Assembly: GCF_008274805.1 (NCBI RefSeq)
Contig: NZ_CP022579.1
Span: 1,488,001 to 1,552,000 of the forward strand
From: Oryzomicrobium terrae
Lineage (GTDB): Bacteria; Pseudomonadota; Gammaproteobacteria; Burkholderiales; Rhodocyclaceae
DNA: 64,000 nucleotides
Direction: 5' to 3'
The position numbers and the translations under genes were made by a program. This document shows positions 36,140 to 45,693 of the stretch, piece by piece (the first letter of the stretch is position 1; every line of letters begins with the position of its first letter). The notes beneath the pieces were generated by a model. That model was given only the letters and a program-made list of their open reading frames with translations. It was not told the DNA's origin and did not search any database.

Positions 36140-37657
36140 TCAGCGCGGCGGCAGGGCCGCCAACAGGGCGGTGAGGAGCTGCCAGCACTTGGCCACGCTG
36201 GCTACCTCGACCCGTTCCCCCGGGGCGTGGGCGCCGCGGATGGTGGGGCCGAAGGAGAGCATGTCCAGCCCCGGGTAGGCGGCGCCGATGATGCCGCACT
36301 CCAGGCCGGCGTGGATTACCTCCACCTTGGCCACGCCGCCATTGTCGGCGGGGAATTCCTTGGCGAACACCTCCTGCGCCAGGGCCAGCAGGGGCGACTC
36401 CGGGTTGGGCCGCCAGCCCGGGTAGTTGTCGCCGGTGGTGACGCGGCAGTCCGGGCCCGCCGCAACGAAGGGGGCGAACAGGTCGGCAATCGCCCGGGCG
36501 TGGGCCAGGGCGGCCGAATCCACCAGGGAGCGGACCATGAAGTTGGCCCGGGCGCGGCCCCCGGCCAGGGTCAGCACGCCCAGGTTGTTGGAGGTTTCCA
36601 CCACCCCGGCCACGCTCTGGCTCATGCGCGCCACGCCGTGGGGCGCGGCGTTGAAGGCCGCCAGCAGGGCGGCCTGGGCGGCGGCGCTGAGGACGGGGGA
36701 GGGGGCCTCGTCGGGTGCCCCCGTGGAAAGCCGCGCCGATAAACGATCTTCAACCCCTGCGTATTCCCGGCCAATAACGGCGGCCTTTTCCAGAAGGGTG
36801 GCCTGAAGATCGGCCAGGGACGCGGGGTTTGCCGCGAGGGTGGCCGAGGCTTCCCGCGCCAGGGCGTTGCGCGCCGTGCCGCCGTCCAGGCCGGTCAGGC
36901 GGAAGGCGCCCGGGTGGGCGTCCGCCAGGTCGCGCAGCAGGCGCACCAGCAGCTTGATGGCGTTGCCCCGGCCCTTGTCGATGTCGATGCCCGAGTGGCC
37001 GCCACGCAGCCCGGCCAGGTCGATGCGCGCCGCGGTCCAGCCCGCCGGCGCGGGGTTACTGGGCAGCGTCCAGTCCACATTCACGTCCAGCCCGCCGGCG
37101 CAGCCCAGGTAGAAGTGGCCCCATTCCTCGGTGTCGATGTTGATCAGCCGGGTGCCGCGCAGCCAGCCCGGTTGCAGCCCCAGGGCGCCGCCCATGCCGG
37201 CTTCCTCGTCCACCGTCAGCAGCACCTCCAGGGGCGGGTGGGAGAGGCCCTCCGCCTCTAGCACCGCCAAGGCCAGGGCCACGCCCAGGCCGTTGTCGGC
37301 CCCCAGGGTGGTGTCCGGCGCCACCAGCCAATCGCCGTCCCGTACCGGGCGGATCGGGTCGCGGTGGAAGTCGTGGTCGGTGCCACTGTTCTTCTGGCAG
37401 ACCATGTCCAGATGGCCTTGCAGGATCACCCCGGCTTCATCCTCCCGCCCCGGGCTGCCGGCCTTGCGGATCAGCAGATTGCCGGCCCCGTCCTGCTCCG
37501 TGGCCAGCCCGCGCTCCGTCGCCCAGGCCGCCAGATGTGCGCGCAGGGCGGCCTCGTGCTTGGACGGCCGGGGAATGGCGCACAGGGTGGCGAAGTGGCG
37601 CCAGACGGGGGCGGGGGTGAGGTCGGCGAAGGGGGCGGTGGGGCAGGAATGGTTCAT
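36140..37657 (-). CDS. pepD: Aminoacyl-histidine dipeptidase (beta-alanyl-His / Xaa-His dipeptidase)
   Basis: The 505-residue product is an M20C metallopeptidase. Metal ligands and catalytic residues are visible in LQGHLDMVCQKN (His, Asp), GADNGLGVALALAVLE (bridging Asp), TVDEEAGMGGALGL (catalytic Glu and ligand Glu) and LINIDTEEWG. It hydrolyses cytosolic dipeptides such as carnosine and other Xaa-His substrates. ATG at 37657 is used. Length agrees with the family. It stands alone, convergent with the penicillin-binding protein gene. Confidence 0.95.
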   Translation of the reverse strand: MNHSCPTAPFADLTPAPVWRHFATLCAIPRPSKHEAALRAHLAAWATERGLATEQDGAGNLLIRKAGSPGREDEAGVILQGHLDMVCQKNSGTDHDFHRDPIRPVRDGDWLVAPDTTLGADNGLGVALALAVLEAEGLSHPPLEVLLTVDEEAGMGGALGLQPGWLRGTRLINIDTEEWGHFYLGCAGGLDVNVDWTLPSNPAPAGWTAARIDLAGLRGGHSGIDIDKGRGNAIKLLVRLLRDLADAHPGAFRLTGLDGGTARNALAREASATLAANPASLADLQATLLEKAAVIGREYAGVEDRLSARLSTGAPDEAPSPVLSAAAQAALLAAFNAAPHGVARMSQSVAGVVETSNNLGVLTLAGGRARANFMVRSLVDSAALAHARAIADLFAPFVAAGPDCRVTTGDNYPGWRPNPESPLLALAQEVFAKEFPADNGGVAKVEVIHAGLECGIIGAAYPGLDMLSFGPTIRGAHAPGERVEVASVAKCWQLLTALLAALPPR

Positions 37658-37969
37658 GGGACACGGGGGAAAACAAGGAGTGCGGAACGGGGGGATTGGA
37701 TCGGTGGGTTTGCTGGGCGATGGCTGCCGCGCTGCGTGGGACAGCCCCGGCCGGCCAGGGCGCTACCTTAACAGATGCCCGAAGCACCATGGCCGCCCTG
37801 GACGGATTGGATCGGGATGCCCGATCGGCGCAGATTGTTGCTCCACATCCACGTTATTTTTTAATAAGTTTTTCTGCCTAAGGAATCGGCGGCGGCCTTG
37901 CTACCGTGGCGGCCTTCCGGAGCGATCCAGCGCTCCACCCCCCACAACACGACAACAAGGTCCATCCCC
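37658..37969. other. Divergent promoter region between pepD and the secreted hydrolase gene
   Basis: No gene is supported. A short AT-rich stretch at 37852-37875 (TTATTTTTTAATAAG) is the only promoter-like DNA, probably serving the + strand hydrolase gene. Confidence 0.4.
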
Positions 37970-39937
37970 ATGATTCCTGCCGCATTGCCGCGCCGGGGCC
38001 CGATTGCCCGGGCGCTGGCGACCGCCTTCCTTTCCCTGGCCGCCGTGGCGGTCGTTCCTTCCGCCCAGGCCCGGGTGGTGGCCCTCGATGTGGTGTCGGT
38101 GGAGCCGGCCTTCGCCGGCCGCAGCTTCGGCACGGTGGGCGCCTACGAGCGGGTGGTGGCCAAGGCCCGCTACGCAGTCAGTCCGGCCGATGGCCACAAC
38201 GCCGGCATCGTCGATATCGACAAGGCGCCGCGCAACGCCCAGGGCGAGGTGGAGTTCAGCGGCGACGTGGAAATCCTCCGTCCCGTCAGCGCCGGGCGCG
38301 GCAACGGCCGCCTGCTCTACGACGTGCCCAATCGGGGCGCCAAGCTGGGGCTGGCCCTGTTCAACGACGCGCCCTACAGCAACGGCACGAGCAAGGCCGA
38401 AGAGGCGGGCAACGGCTACGTCTTCGCCCAGGGCTACACCGTGGTGTGGAGCGCCTGGCAGCCCGACGTGGCGCCGGGAGCCGGCCGCCAGGTGCTCCAG
38501 GTGCCGGTGGTGCCCGACAGCCGGGGCCTGAGCCGGGAAGAGATCGTCTTCGACAACACCACCAACCCGGCGGTGCTCGACCTGACCTATCCGGCCGCCA
38601 GCCTGGATCCGGCCCAGGCCACCCTGACGGTGCGCAACAACGAGGCCGATCCTCGTGCCTCCTTGCCGGGCCTGTCGTTCCGCTACCTGAGCCCGACCCG
38701 CATCGAGATCACCCGGCCCGAGGGCGCCCACCTGGGGGCCATCTACGAATTCATCTATCCGGCGGCCGACAGCAAGGTCAGCGGCCTGGGCTTCGCCGCC
38801 GTGCGCGACCTGGTGTCCTACCTGCGCTACGAGGCGCCGACGGCGGTGAGCGGCGGCAAGCGCCCCGTGTACGCTTACGGCTTCGGCTTCTCCCAGAGCG
38901 GCCGCTTCCTGCGCGGTTTCGTGCAGGAGGGCTTCAACAGCGACGAGCGGGGACGCCCGGTGTTCGACGGCATCATCCCCCATGCCGCCGGCTCCCGGGG
39001 CGTCTACCTCAATGCCCGCTTCGCCCAGCCTGGCCGTTATTCCCGGGAGCATGAAGACCACGTCTATCCCGGCGACCAGTTCCCCTTTGCCTGGGGCGTG
39101 AGCCGCGACCCGGTGAGCGGCAACAAGGGCGGCCTGCTCAACCAGGGGCGCAACCAGCCCAAGGTGATCCAGACCGACACCGCTCTGGAGGTCTGGCAAG
39201 GCCGCTCGTCCCTGCTCAACACCGACGGTGCCGGTAATCCGCTCAAGGTGCCGGACAACGTGCGCCTGTTCCTTTTGGCCGGCCTGCCGCACTTTCCGGT
39301 GATCGGCCAGAAGTCGGCGGTCAGCCCGGTGTGCAAATACCCGACCAACACCCTGTTTCCAGGCGCTCCACTGCGCGCCCTGCTGCACGACCTGGACGAA
39401 TGGGTGAGCGCCGGCAAGAAGCCCCCCGCCAGCCGCTTCCCGGGCAGCGCCCCGGGCCAGTGGGTGACGCCGGAAACGGTTCCCGCCGCCCTGGCCAAGG
39501 TGCCCGGCTTCACCTGGACCGGCGCTATCAACCGCATTAGCGTGGTGGACCACGGCACGGTGCCGCCCAAGGAGGGCAAGCCCTACCAGGTACTGGTGCC
39601 GCGCACCGACGACAACGGCCACGAAATCGACGCCCTGCGCCTGCCGATGATCGAGGTGCCCCGGGCCACCTACCTGGGCTGGAACACCCGCCGCTACGGC
39701 TACGGCGACCCTCACGTCTGCGGCCTGGCCGGCAGCCGCTTGCCCCTGGCCGCCACCCGCGCCGAGCGGGAAAAGAGCGGCGACACCCGGGCCTCCCTGG
39801 AAGAACGCTACCCGACTCCGGCGGCTTACGTGGCCCAGGTAAAGAAAACCGCCGACACGTTGGTGGCCGACCGCCTGCTGCTGCCCGAGGACGCGGAGCG
39901 CTTCGTGCGCCTGGCGGGAGAGGGCGGATTGGAGTGA
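37970..39937 (+). CDS. Secreted alpha/beta-hydrolase domain protein
   Basis: This 655-residue protein has a Sec signal peptide (cleavage near AQARV, residue ~35). The hydrolase signature GFGFSQSGRFLRGF contains a GxSxG-type nucleophile elbow (FSQSG), and an acidic residue and HAAGSRG/LPHFPV segments follow. It matches the large alpha/beta hydrolase domain family that I know only as a Pfam-type grouping (Abhydrolase_10). The substrate is not established, so ester or other acyl hydrolysis in the periplasm is inferred. A strong terminator follows. No neighbouring gene suggests a pathway. Confidence 0.85.
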   Translation: MIPAALPRRGPIARALATAFLSLAAVAVVPSAQARVVALDVVSVEPAFAGRSFGTVGAYERVVAKARYAVSPADGHNAGIVDIDKAPRNAQGEVEFSGDVEILRPVSAGRGNGRLLYDVPNRGAKLGLALFNDAPYSNGTSKAEEAGNGYVFAQGYTVVWSAWQPDVAPGAGRQVLQVPVVPDSRGLSREEIVFDNTTNPAVLDLTYPAASLDPAQATLTVRNNEADPRASLPGLSFRYLSPTRIEITRPEGAHLGAIYEFIYPAADSKVSGLGFAAVRDLVSYLRYEAPTAVSGGKRPVYAYGFGFSQSGRFLRGFVQEGFNSDERGRPVFDGIIPHAAGSRGVYLNARFAQPGRYSREHEDHVYPGDQFPFAWGVSRDPVSGNKGGLLNQGRNQPKVIQTDTALEVWQGRSSLLNTDGAGNPLKVPDNVRLFLLAGLPHFPVIGQKSAVSPVCKYPTNTLFPGAPLRALLHDLDEWVSAGKKPPASRFPGSAPGQWVTPETVPAALAKVPGFTWTGAINRISVVDHGTVPPKEGKPYQVLVPRTDDNGHEIDALRLPMIEVPRATYLGWNTRRYGYGDPHVCGLAGSRLPLAATRAEREKSGDTRASLEERYPTPAAYVAQVKKTADTLVADRLLLPEDAERFVRLAGEGGLE

Positions 39938-39976
39938 TGTGCGTTATGGCGCGCTGACCCTTTTCAGCTGAATGAC

Positions 39977-40007
39977 AAAGCGGCCACTCTTTGGAGTGGC
40001 CGCTTTT
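39977..40007 (+). terminator. Terminator after the secreted hydrolase gene
   Basis: AAAGCGGCCACTC, a TTTG loop and GAGTGGCCGCTTTT form a strong stem with a T tail, 39 bp beyond the stop. It also lies downstream of the minus-strand cassette and could end both. Confidence 0.8.
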
Positions 40008-40048
40008 CTTGTGGAGGCGTTATGACGTTGCTGTCTCGGCGATTGGGG

Positions 40049-40204
40049 CTATTCGTCGTCGCTCCATCCTGCGTTGTCTTGCTCCCCCGAGTTGCAGCCG
40101 CAGTCCGCATCGGCGGCTCCCCGCCAGCCTTCCTCGCCATCGTCGAGTTCCTGGATCCAAACGGTGGTCAGGCATTTGTGGCATTGGTGATTGACGGTGC
40201 TCAT
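40049..40204 (-). CDS. Small Cys-rich acidic protein, 51 aa
   Basis: The ATG at 40204 overlaps the stop of the preceding gene as ATGA, a clear sign of translational coupling. The product has CHKC near the N-terminus and CGC further on, a possible small zinc-binding or redox motif, and ends very acidic (WSDDE). There is no signal peptide. I do not recognise the family. Its conservation with the 270-residue partner cannot be tested here, but the coupling argues for a real gene. Confidence 0.65.
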   Translation of the reverse strand: MSTVNHQCHKCLTTVWIQELDDGEEGWRGAADADCGCNSGEQDNAGWSDDE

Positions 40205-41013
40205 TGAGCGCCCCCTTTTCCTGTGGGCAGGCCTTCCGGGTTGGAAAACTCATCACGGCCTTGTTTGATGGCGAGCTTGTCTTCCTGGATGTAATGCCGG
40301 CGGCTGGCCGCGTCGTCGAGTTTTTCAAGCGCCAGCTGTTGAAATTCCTCAAAGCTCTTGCCGGTTTTCAATGCGACTCGCCATAGGTTGATCGATTCAT
40401 TCAGATAATCGAGATGGCGGCGAAGCTCCCACTCCAGTGACGCTAAGGCTGCAGGAAGTACGGTCAAGTTGGTGGCGGCCCATTCTTTTTGCAGTTTTTC
40501 TTCCGAGTCGATTTCACGCTCGGCGTAGTCGACGCCAAACCGGTTCTTTACCTCCCATGCCGTCAGCGGGGCCTCTGCCGGGCGCGCCACCGTTTGGGGT
40601 GGCGGTGCGTAGGTTTCCAGGGCCGCAACCGCCCACTCGGGGCAGGTACGACTACTGCGCTTGGTCGGCTCGGCAAGCCAGGCCTGGATGGAACGTGCCG
40701 ATATCGTTTTGCCGGAAATACCCGAAATTACGCTGGCTGCACGGTAATTGTCTCCGCCGAGTTTGTTGCGGATGAGAGAGCTCAATTGCAGTCGCAGATC
40801 TGCTTGTTTCCATACGCGCTGCATTTCCAGCCACAGGTCGGCTTTTAACTGCTCCAACTCTTCCGGCAACCATGCGTTGATTGACCCGTCGGGAGGAACG
40901 AGTTCGAAATCGGCGGGGGAGTCCAGCCGTCTGCTGCTCCGTTGAATCTTGAACGTGGCCTGGCTTTCCAGGTTCAAGGCCAGATGGTTGAGAGCATCGT
41001 ATTTCCAAGTCAT
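40201..41013 (-). CDS. Uncharacterised 270-aa protein with a possible HTH segment
   Basis: I do not recognise this protein. It is mostly helical and charged with no membrane segment. A stretch around 105-135 (ISGKTISARSIQAWLAEPTKRSSR) looks like a helix-turn-helix recognition region. The C-terminus has repeated amphipathic helices (NESINLWRVALKTGKSFEEFQQLALEKLDD), suggesting coiled coil. Codon use is less GC-biased than its neighbours, which hints at acquisition. Four G(C/T)ACAAA repeats lie directly before the ATG and may be its autoregulatory operator. It is the first gene of a two-gene cassette. Confidence 0.65.
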   Translation of the reverse strand: MTWKYDALNHLALNLESQATFKIQRSSRRLDSPADFELVPPDGSINAWLPEELEQLKADLWLEMQRVWKQADLRLQLSSLIRNKLGGDNYRAASVISGISGKTISARSIQAWLAEPTKRSSRTCPEWAVAALETYAPPPQTVARPAEAPLTAWEVKNRFGVDYAEREIDSEEKLQKEWAATNLTVLPAALASLEWELRRHLDYLNESINLWRVALKTGKSFEEFQQLALEKLDDAASRRHYIQEDKLAIKQGRDEFSNPEGLPTGKGGAQ

Positions 41014-41016
41014 AGG

Positions 41017-41052
41017 TTTGTACGTTTTGTGCGATATTTGTGCGTTTGTGCA
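41017..41052 (-). promoter_or_regulatory. Tandem GCACAAA repeats before the 270-aa gene
   Basis: Read on the minus strand, GCACAAA occurs three times and GTACAAA once within 36 bp (plus-strand TTTGTGC at about 41026, 41037 and 41045, TTTGTAC at 41017). They abut the start codon. They may be an autoregulatory operator, if the product's HTH segment binds DNA. No clear -10/-35 is visible. Confidence 0.45.
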
Positions 41053-41272
41053 TTATTCGCGCGCACGTGGGTGCAGTCAACCCGCTCCGTTACCTGCCCG
41101 TCCAGAAGCCATTTGCCCGCCTGCGATGAATGCGTTTAGGGGTGCCGACAAAGGTGGATAGGGGCTAAACACTCTTCCGGCTAGCGATTCAGTGAAGGTT
41201 TTTCCCCCGCGATATTTGTCAGATCGCACCGTGATGTTGGGTCTGGCAGGTATGTACGGCTCAACCCTCGCC

Positions 41273-41575
41273 CTACCAGGAACGGGCGCCGAACTTGTAG
41301 GTGCGTGTTTCTTGGGACGGGGTCGGTTCCGTGGACGCAACGGCCGGCGCAGGCGCTACCGCCGGCAGCAGCAGGGCGCGCAGGCGCAGGACCATGACCA
41401 GCAGCTCTTCGTCCTCGGCGGCATCCTCGATCTCGGCGAGCCGGGCCTTGGCGTAGTCCGGATCGTGGGCCAGTTGCTCCAGGCTCACGGATTGGTCGAG
41501 GGTGCGGCGCACTTGCAGCTTGAAGCGGGCCAGCAGGCGAGCGGTTTCGAGGGAGTCGGGCAGGGGAGCGTCCAT
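41273..41575 (-). CDS. Conserved-looking hypothetical protein, 100 aa
   Basis: The 100-residue product begins MDAPLPDSLETARLLARFKLQVRRTLDQSVSLEQLAHDPDYAKARLAEIEDAAEDEELLVMVLRL-type sequence: all-helical, charged, then a Pro/Ala tail ending in a basic-aromatic FGARSW. No domain is recognised. The ATG at 41575 is taken; ATG at 41671 would add 32 residues with no support. It is divergent from the MBL-fold hydrolase gene. Confidence 0.6.
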   Translation of the reverse strand: MDAPLPDSLETARLLARFKLQVRRTLDQSVSLEQLAHDPDYAKARLAEIEDAAEDEELLVMVLRLRALLLPAVAPAPAVASTEPTPSQETRTYKFGARSW

Positions 41576-41909
41576 GGCAGTCTCGTGGCGGTTGGGCGGG
41601 CCAGTCTTGTGGGTCAGCCAGGCTCCATCCGCATCAATCGGAAGTGATGGGCCGTTCGCAGCGATTTTCATGCCAATCAGATAGGTTTGCTTGGTTGCAC
41701 TGGCATGGCCGGGTTGCACAAGCCAGGGCCCGGGGTATGGGCGTGCGCACCCGCGAGCCGTGGGGCGCCGGCCTGGTGCGTGGTGGCGCCCCCGGGCGGG
41801 AACCATGCACCAAAAGGGCCCGCAAGCCGGGCTACAATGCCGACCCGGCCACGGCTCGGCCCAACCGCCGTGGCCCTGCACCGCCCCCCGCCATCTTCGG
41901 AGCCCGTCC

Positions 41910-42551
41910 ATGAAGTTCGAGATCGTCCCGGTCACCCCCTTCGCCCAGAACTGCACCGTGCTGTGGTGCGAGGAAACCCGCCGCGCCGCGGTGGTGGACC
42001 CGGGGGGCGATGTGGAGCGCATCGCCGCCGCCCTGGAGCGCCACGGCCTGACCCTGGAGCGCATCCTGCTCACCCACGGCCACCTGGACCATGTGGGCGG
42101 CACGGTGGAAATGCGCGAGCGCTACGGCGTGCCGGTGGAAGGCCCCCAGGAGGAGGATCGCTTCTGGCTCGACGGCCTGCCGCGCCAGGCCCAGATGTTC
42201 GGCTTTCCCCACACCGACGCCTTCCTGCCGGACCGCTGGCTCAACGACGGCGACACGGTGACCGTGGGCAACGCGACCCTGGCGGTGATCCACACCCCGG
42301 GCCACACCCCGGGCCACGTGGTGTTCTTCCATGAGCCGTCGCGGCTGGCCCTGGTGGGGGACGTGCTGTTCGCCGGCTCCATCGGCCGCACCGATTTTCC
42401 CAAGGGCGACTACCAGACCCTGATCGCCTCGATCAAACAGCGCCTCTTCCCCCTGGGCGACGACGTGGCTTTCATCCCCGGCCACGGCCCCATGTCCACC
42501 TTCGGCGACGAGCGGATCGACAACCCTTTCGTCAGCGGCCGGGCCGGCTGA
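41910..42551 (+). CDS. MBL-fold metallo-hydrolase (glyoxalase II-like)
   Basis: This 213-residue protein has the metallo-beta-lactamase motif [10 protein letters not shown], a third-ligand His in [12 protein letters not shown], Asp in [20 protein letters not shown] and a final His in IPGHGP. Family members hydrolyse thioesters such as S-lactoylglutathione, but small single-domain forms like this vary in substrate, so the precise activity is uncertain. The ATG at 41910 gives the standard [15 protein letters not shown] start. The DUF123 gene follows after 17 bp and may be co-transcribed. Confidence 0.9.
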   Translation: MKFEIVPVTPFAQNCTVLWCEETRRAAVVDPGGDVERIAAALERHGLTLERILLTHGHLDHVGGTVEMRERYGVPVEGPQEEDRFWLDGLPRQAQMFGFPHTDAFLPDRWLNDGDTVTVGNATLAVIHTPGHTPGHVVFFHEPSRLALVGDVLFAGSIGRTDFPKGDYQTLIASIKQRLFPLGDDVAFIPGHGPMSTFGDERIDNPFVSGRAG

Positions 42552-42568
42552 GGCTGCGGGAGACGGGC

Positions 42569-43036
42569 ATGGGAGCACGGGCGGCCCCTATCTCTCCCCA
42601 GGGTGAGCCTGGTGCTGCCACAGTGGCCGCCGATACGGCACCGGCGCCTGGGCCAACCACCTACCGCCTGCACATCCGCGTCGCGGCGCTGCTCACCGTG
42701 ACGGTGGGGCGGCTGGGGACGTTTGCCTTTCCGGCCGGGGACTACGTCTACACCGGTTCGGCCCGGCGCAATCTGGAGGCGCGGGTGGCCCGCCATTGCC
42801 GCCGGGCCACGGCGGAGCGGCCCAAGCCCCTGCGCTGGCATATCGACTATCTGCTGGCCAGGCCGGAAGCGGCGGTGGTTCGGGTGGAGCGGCTATGCGC
42901 CGATGAATGTGCTGCCAATCAGGCGATGGGCGGCACCGTGCCGGCGCCGGGGTTCGGCGCCAGCGACTGCGCCGCCGGCTGTATCAGCCATCTACGCTAC
43001 CTGGGACCGGGGGAGGCCAGCCCGGCTGGGCGTTAG
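42569..43036 (+). CDS. DUF123 / GIY-YIG-like protein
   Basis: This 155-residue protein carries the DUF123 core, FPAGDYVYTGSARRNLEARVARHCR, related to GIY-YIG nucleases, and a Cys/His-containing second half (CADECAANQAMGGT, CAAGCISHLRYL). Family function is not established. The first ~30 residues are low-complexity and the true start may be a little downstream. It follows the MBL-fold gene closely. Confidence 0.8.
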   Translation: MGARAAPISPQGEPGAATVAADTAPAPGPTTYRLHIRVAALLTVTVGRLGTFAFPAGDYVYTGSARRNLEARVARHCRRATAERPKPLRWHIDYLLARPEAAVVRVERLCADECAANQAMGGTVPAPGFGASDCAAGCISHLRYLGPGEASPAGR

Positions 43037-43059
43037 CAGCCCCTTGGTGGGTGTCGGGC

Positions 43060-45678
43060 TTAGTGGGTGGTTGCCGGGGTGGCCGAGGCGATGCCGGCGG
43101 CGCCATTGACCCGGGCCAGCAGGGCGGCGAACTCGTCGGCTGGGAGCGGTGGCGAGAAGTGGTAGCCCTGGATCTCGTCGCAGCCGGCTTCGGCGAGGAA
43201 GCGCAGTTGGGCCTCGGTCTCCACCCCTTCGGCGATGACGCACAGCTTGAGGGCCTTGGCCATGCCGATGATGGCCCGGGCGATGGCCGAGTCGTTGGCG
43301 TCCTCGGGCAGGCCGCGGACGAAGGATTGGTCGATCTTGAGGTTGTCGATGGGAAAGCGCTTCAGGTACGCCAGGCTCGAATAGCCGGTGCCGAAGTCGT
43401 CCAGGGACAGGGACAGGCCGGCCTGCTGGAATTCTTCCATCATCGCCACCACCCGTTCCGAGTTGTGCATCAGCATCGACTCGGTGATTTCCAGTTCGAG
43501 CACGTCGCCGGTGAGGCGGTGGCGCGCCAGGGTGTCGCTGATCTGCTGTGGCAGGCCGGGCTGGAACTGGCGGGATGAGAGGTTAACCGCCAGGCGCACC
43601 AGGGGCAGGCCCTGATCCTGCCAGGCGCGGGCCTGGGCGCAGGCGGCATTGATGACCCACTGGCCGATAGGGATGATCAGGCCTGTTTCTTCGGCCAGGG
43701 GAATGAACTCGGCCGGCGGGATCGGTCCCATTTCCGGGTGGCGCCAGCGCAGCAGCGCTTCGGCACCGACGACCCGGTGGCTGGTCAGGCACAACTGGGG
43801 CTGAAAGTGCAGGCTCAGCTCGCCCTGCTCCAGGGCCCGGCGCAGGGCGCCTTCGAGCTTGAGACGTTCCCGGGAGCGACGGTTCATTTCCTGGGAATAG
43901 AACAGGAAGCCGTCGGCGGTGGATTGCTTGGCCCGGTACATGGCCACGTCGGCGTGGCGCAGCAGGGTTTCGGCGTCGCGCCCGTCGTCGGGGAAGAGGG
44001 CTATGCCGATGGCCGCCGAGATGCGCACTTCCTCGTGGCTGCCGTCACCGGCCTGGAAAGGGTGGTGCAGGGCATCGAGCACCTTGTAGGCGACCCGGGC
44101 GGCATCGTCGCGATGGGCGATGTCGAGCAGGGCGATGACGAATTCGTCGCCGCCCAGCCGGGACACCACGTCCTCGGCGCGCACCGCCTTGGTGAGGCGC
44201 TCGGCCACGTCGCGCAGCAGGTAGTCGGCGGCGGCATGGCCGTAGGAGTCGTTCACCGTCTTGAAGCGGTTCAGGTCGATGAACAGCAGGGCGCCGTGGG
44301 ACTGGCGCCGCTGGGACTCGACCAGGGCCTGGGCGAGCAGGGAAAAGAGCAGGGAGCGGTTGGGCAGGCCGGTGAGGCTGTCGTAATAGGCCAGCCGGTA
44401 GATCTGCTGCTCCTGGGCCTTGCGCTCGGTCAGGTCGGAAAAGACGAAGAAACGGTGGGTTTCCTCGCCGGCGGTGTTGCGTACCGCGGCCAGGGATACC
44501 CAGGCCGGGTAGCGCTCGCCGCTCTTGCGCTCGTCCCACAACTCGCCCTGCCAGGCACCGCTGGTGGCCAGGGCGAATTCCACCTCGGTGGTGGCGCCCG
44601 GGTCGCGGCGTACCGACTCCAGGATGCGCGGCGGCTGGCCCAGTACCTCGTCCTCGGCAAAGCCGGTGATGTCGCTGAAGGCCCGGTTGACCGAAACCAC
44701 GTGGCCCCGGTGATCCACCACCACGACCCCCTCGCTGCTCTGCTCGAAGATGTGGGCATGCAGCCGCAGCTTTTCCTGGGCGGCCAGTTGGTCGGTGATG
44801 TCGATCAGGTAGCCGATGATCGAATGGGGGCGTTCCTGGGCATCCCGGGCCAGGGAAAGGGTGATGCTGGCCCAGAATTCCGCTCCGTTCTTGTGCCGGC
44901 CGCGTACCTCGAATTCGCGCTGGTTGCCTTCGAGGAAGGCGTTGAACATCCTGTCTTCCTCCCGCTCGTCGGCGTAGAGGAACAGGATATGGCGGCCGAT
45001 GGCCTCGCTGGCGGCATAGCCGAACAGGCGTTCGGCGCCCTTGTTCCAGCCAGTGATGAAGCCGGACAGGTCCATGGTCAGGACCGAGTCGTGAATCTGG
45101 TCGAGGATCGCCCCCTGCTGGGCAAGCTTGGCTTCGGTACGGGCCAGGGCGGCTTGGCGCTCCTGCAGTTGCTGGCGCACGTGCAGGCCGTGGGCGAGCA
45201 GGCCGGCGATTTCGGCAAAGCGTTGCTGTTCGGCCCGGCCATAGCCGCCGCTGCGCCCGGCGACGCCGACCATACCCAGGGGCACCTGGCCGTAGCGCAG
45301 GGTGACGCCCATGCGAGTGCTAGCGCCTGTGGCCGGATCGCTGGCGGCAACTACCGGCAGGCCGGTTTCCAAGGCCTGGAGGAACAGTTGCCGCCAGGGA
45401 AGCGGCAGGGCGTCCCGGTAAGCGGCGAAGCAGGTTTCCGGCCCGACCAGGGTCAGGGGCGAGGGCGTCGCGGCCGCCACTCCGTCACCCAGGCAGCTGA
45501 CGAAGCAGCCCTCGGGGCTTTCCAGGGCGCTGCAGCACAGCGCCTGGATCAGCTCCTCGGGTACCGGGCCGGTGCTGCCGACCAGGGTCGCGGCCAGGCG
45601 GGCGGCGAGGTCCAGGTCGCTGATCCGGGCGGAAGACATGGCGGTGGGGGAGGGGATCGGGTCGAATTCGGGGGCCAC
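43060..45678 (-). CDS. PAS-PAS-GGDEF-EAL c-di-GMP turnover protein
   Basis: The product has 872 residues and no membrane segment. An N-terminal GAF-like sensor region (about 20-165) is followed by a coiled coil, PAS (about 195-300), and a second PAS (about 315-420). A GGDEF domain has RLGGDEFVIAL, and the EAL domain has AEALLRWRHPEMG, ITESMLMHN and DDFGTGYSSLAYLKRFPIDNLKIDQSFV; both signatures look intact. It may be switchable between synthesis and hydrolysis. A GTG start at 45678 with AGGA 6 bases upstream is preferred; ATG at 45639 is the alternative. It begins 15 bp after the HDOD gene, likely one operon. Confidence 0.93.
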   Translation of the reverse strand: MAPEFDPIPSPTAMSSARISDLDLAARLAATLVGSTGPVPEELIQALCCSALESPEGCFVSCLGDGVAAATPSPLTLVGPETCFAAYRDALPLPWRQLFLQALETGLPVVAASDPATGASTRMGVTLRYGQVPLGMVGVAGRSGGYGRAEQQRFAEIAGLLAHGLHVRQQLQERQAALARTEAKLAQQGAILDQIHDSVLTMDLSGFITGWNKGAERLFGYAASEAIGRHILFLYADEREEDRMFNAFLEGNQREFEVRGRHKNGAEFWASITLSLARDAQERPHSIIGYLIDITDQLAAQEKLRLHAHIFEQSSEGVVVVDHRGHVVSVNRAFSDITGFAEDEVLGQPPRILESVRRDPGATTEVEFALATSGAWQGELWDERKSGERYPAWVSLAAVRNTAGEETHRFFVFSDLTERKAQEQQIYRLAYYDSLTGLPNRSLLFSLLAQALVESQRRQSHGALLFIDLNRFKTVNDSYGHAAADYLLRDVAERLTKAVRAEDVVSRLGGDEFVIALLDIAHRDDAARVAYKVLDALHHPFQAGDGSHEEVRISAAIGIALFPDDGRDAETLLRHADVAMYRAKQSTADGFLFYSQEMNRRSRERLKLEGALRRALEQGELSLHFQPQLCLTSHRVVGAEALLRWRHPEMGPIPPAEFIPLAEETGLIIPIGQWVINAACAQARAWQDQGLPLVRLAVNLSSRQFQPGLPQQISDTLARHRLTGDVLELEITESMLMHNSERVVAMMEEFQQAGLSLSLDDFGTGYSSLAYLKRFPIDNLKIDQSFVRGLPEDANDSAIARAIIGMAKALKLCVIAEGVETEAQLRFLAEAGCDEIQGYHFSPPLPADEFAALLARVNGAAGIASATPATTH

Positions 45679-45693
45679 GTTGATCCTGGCGCG

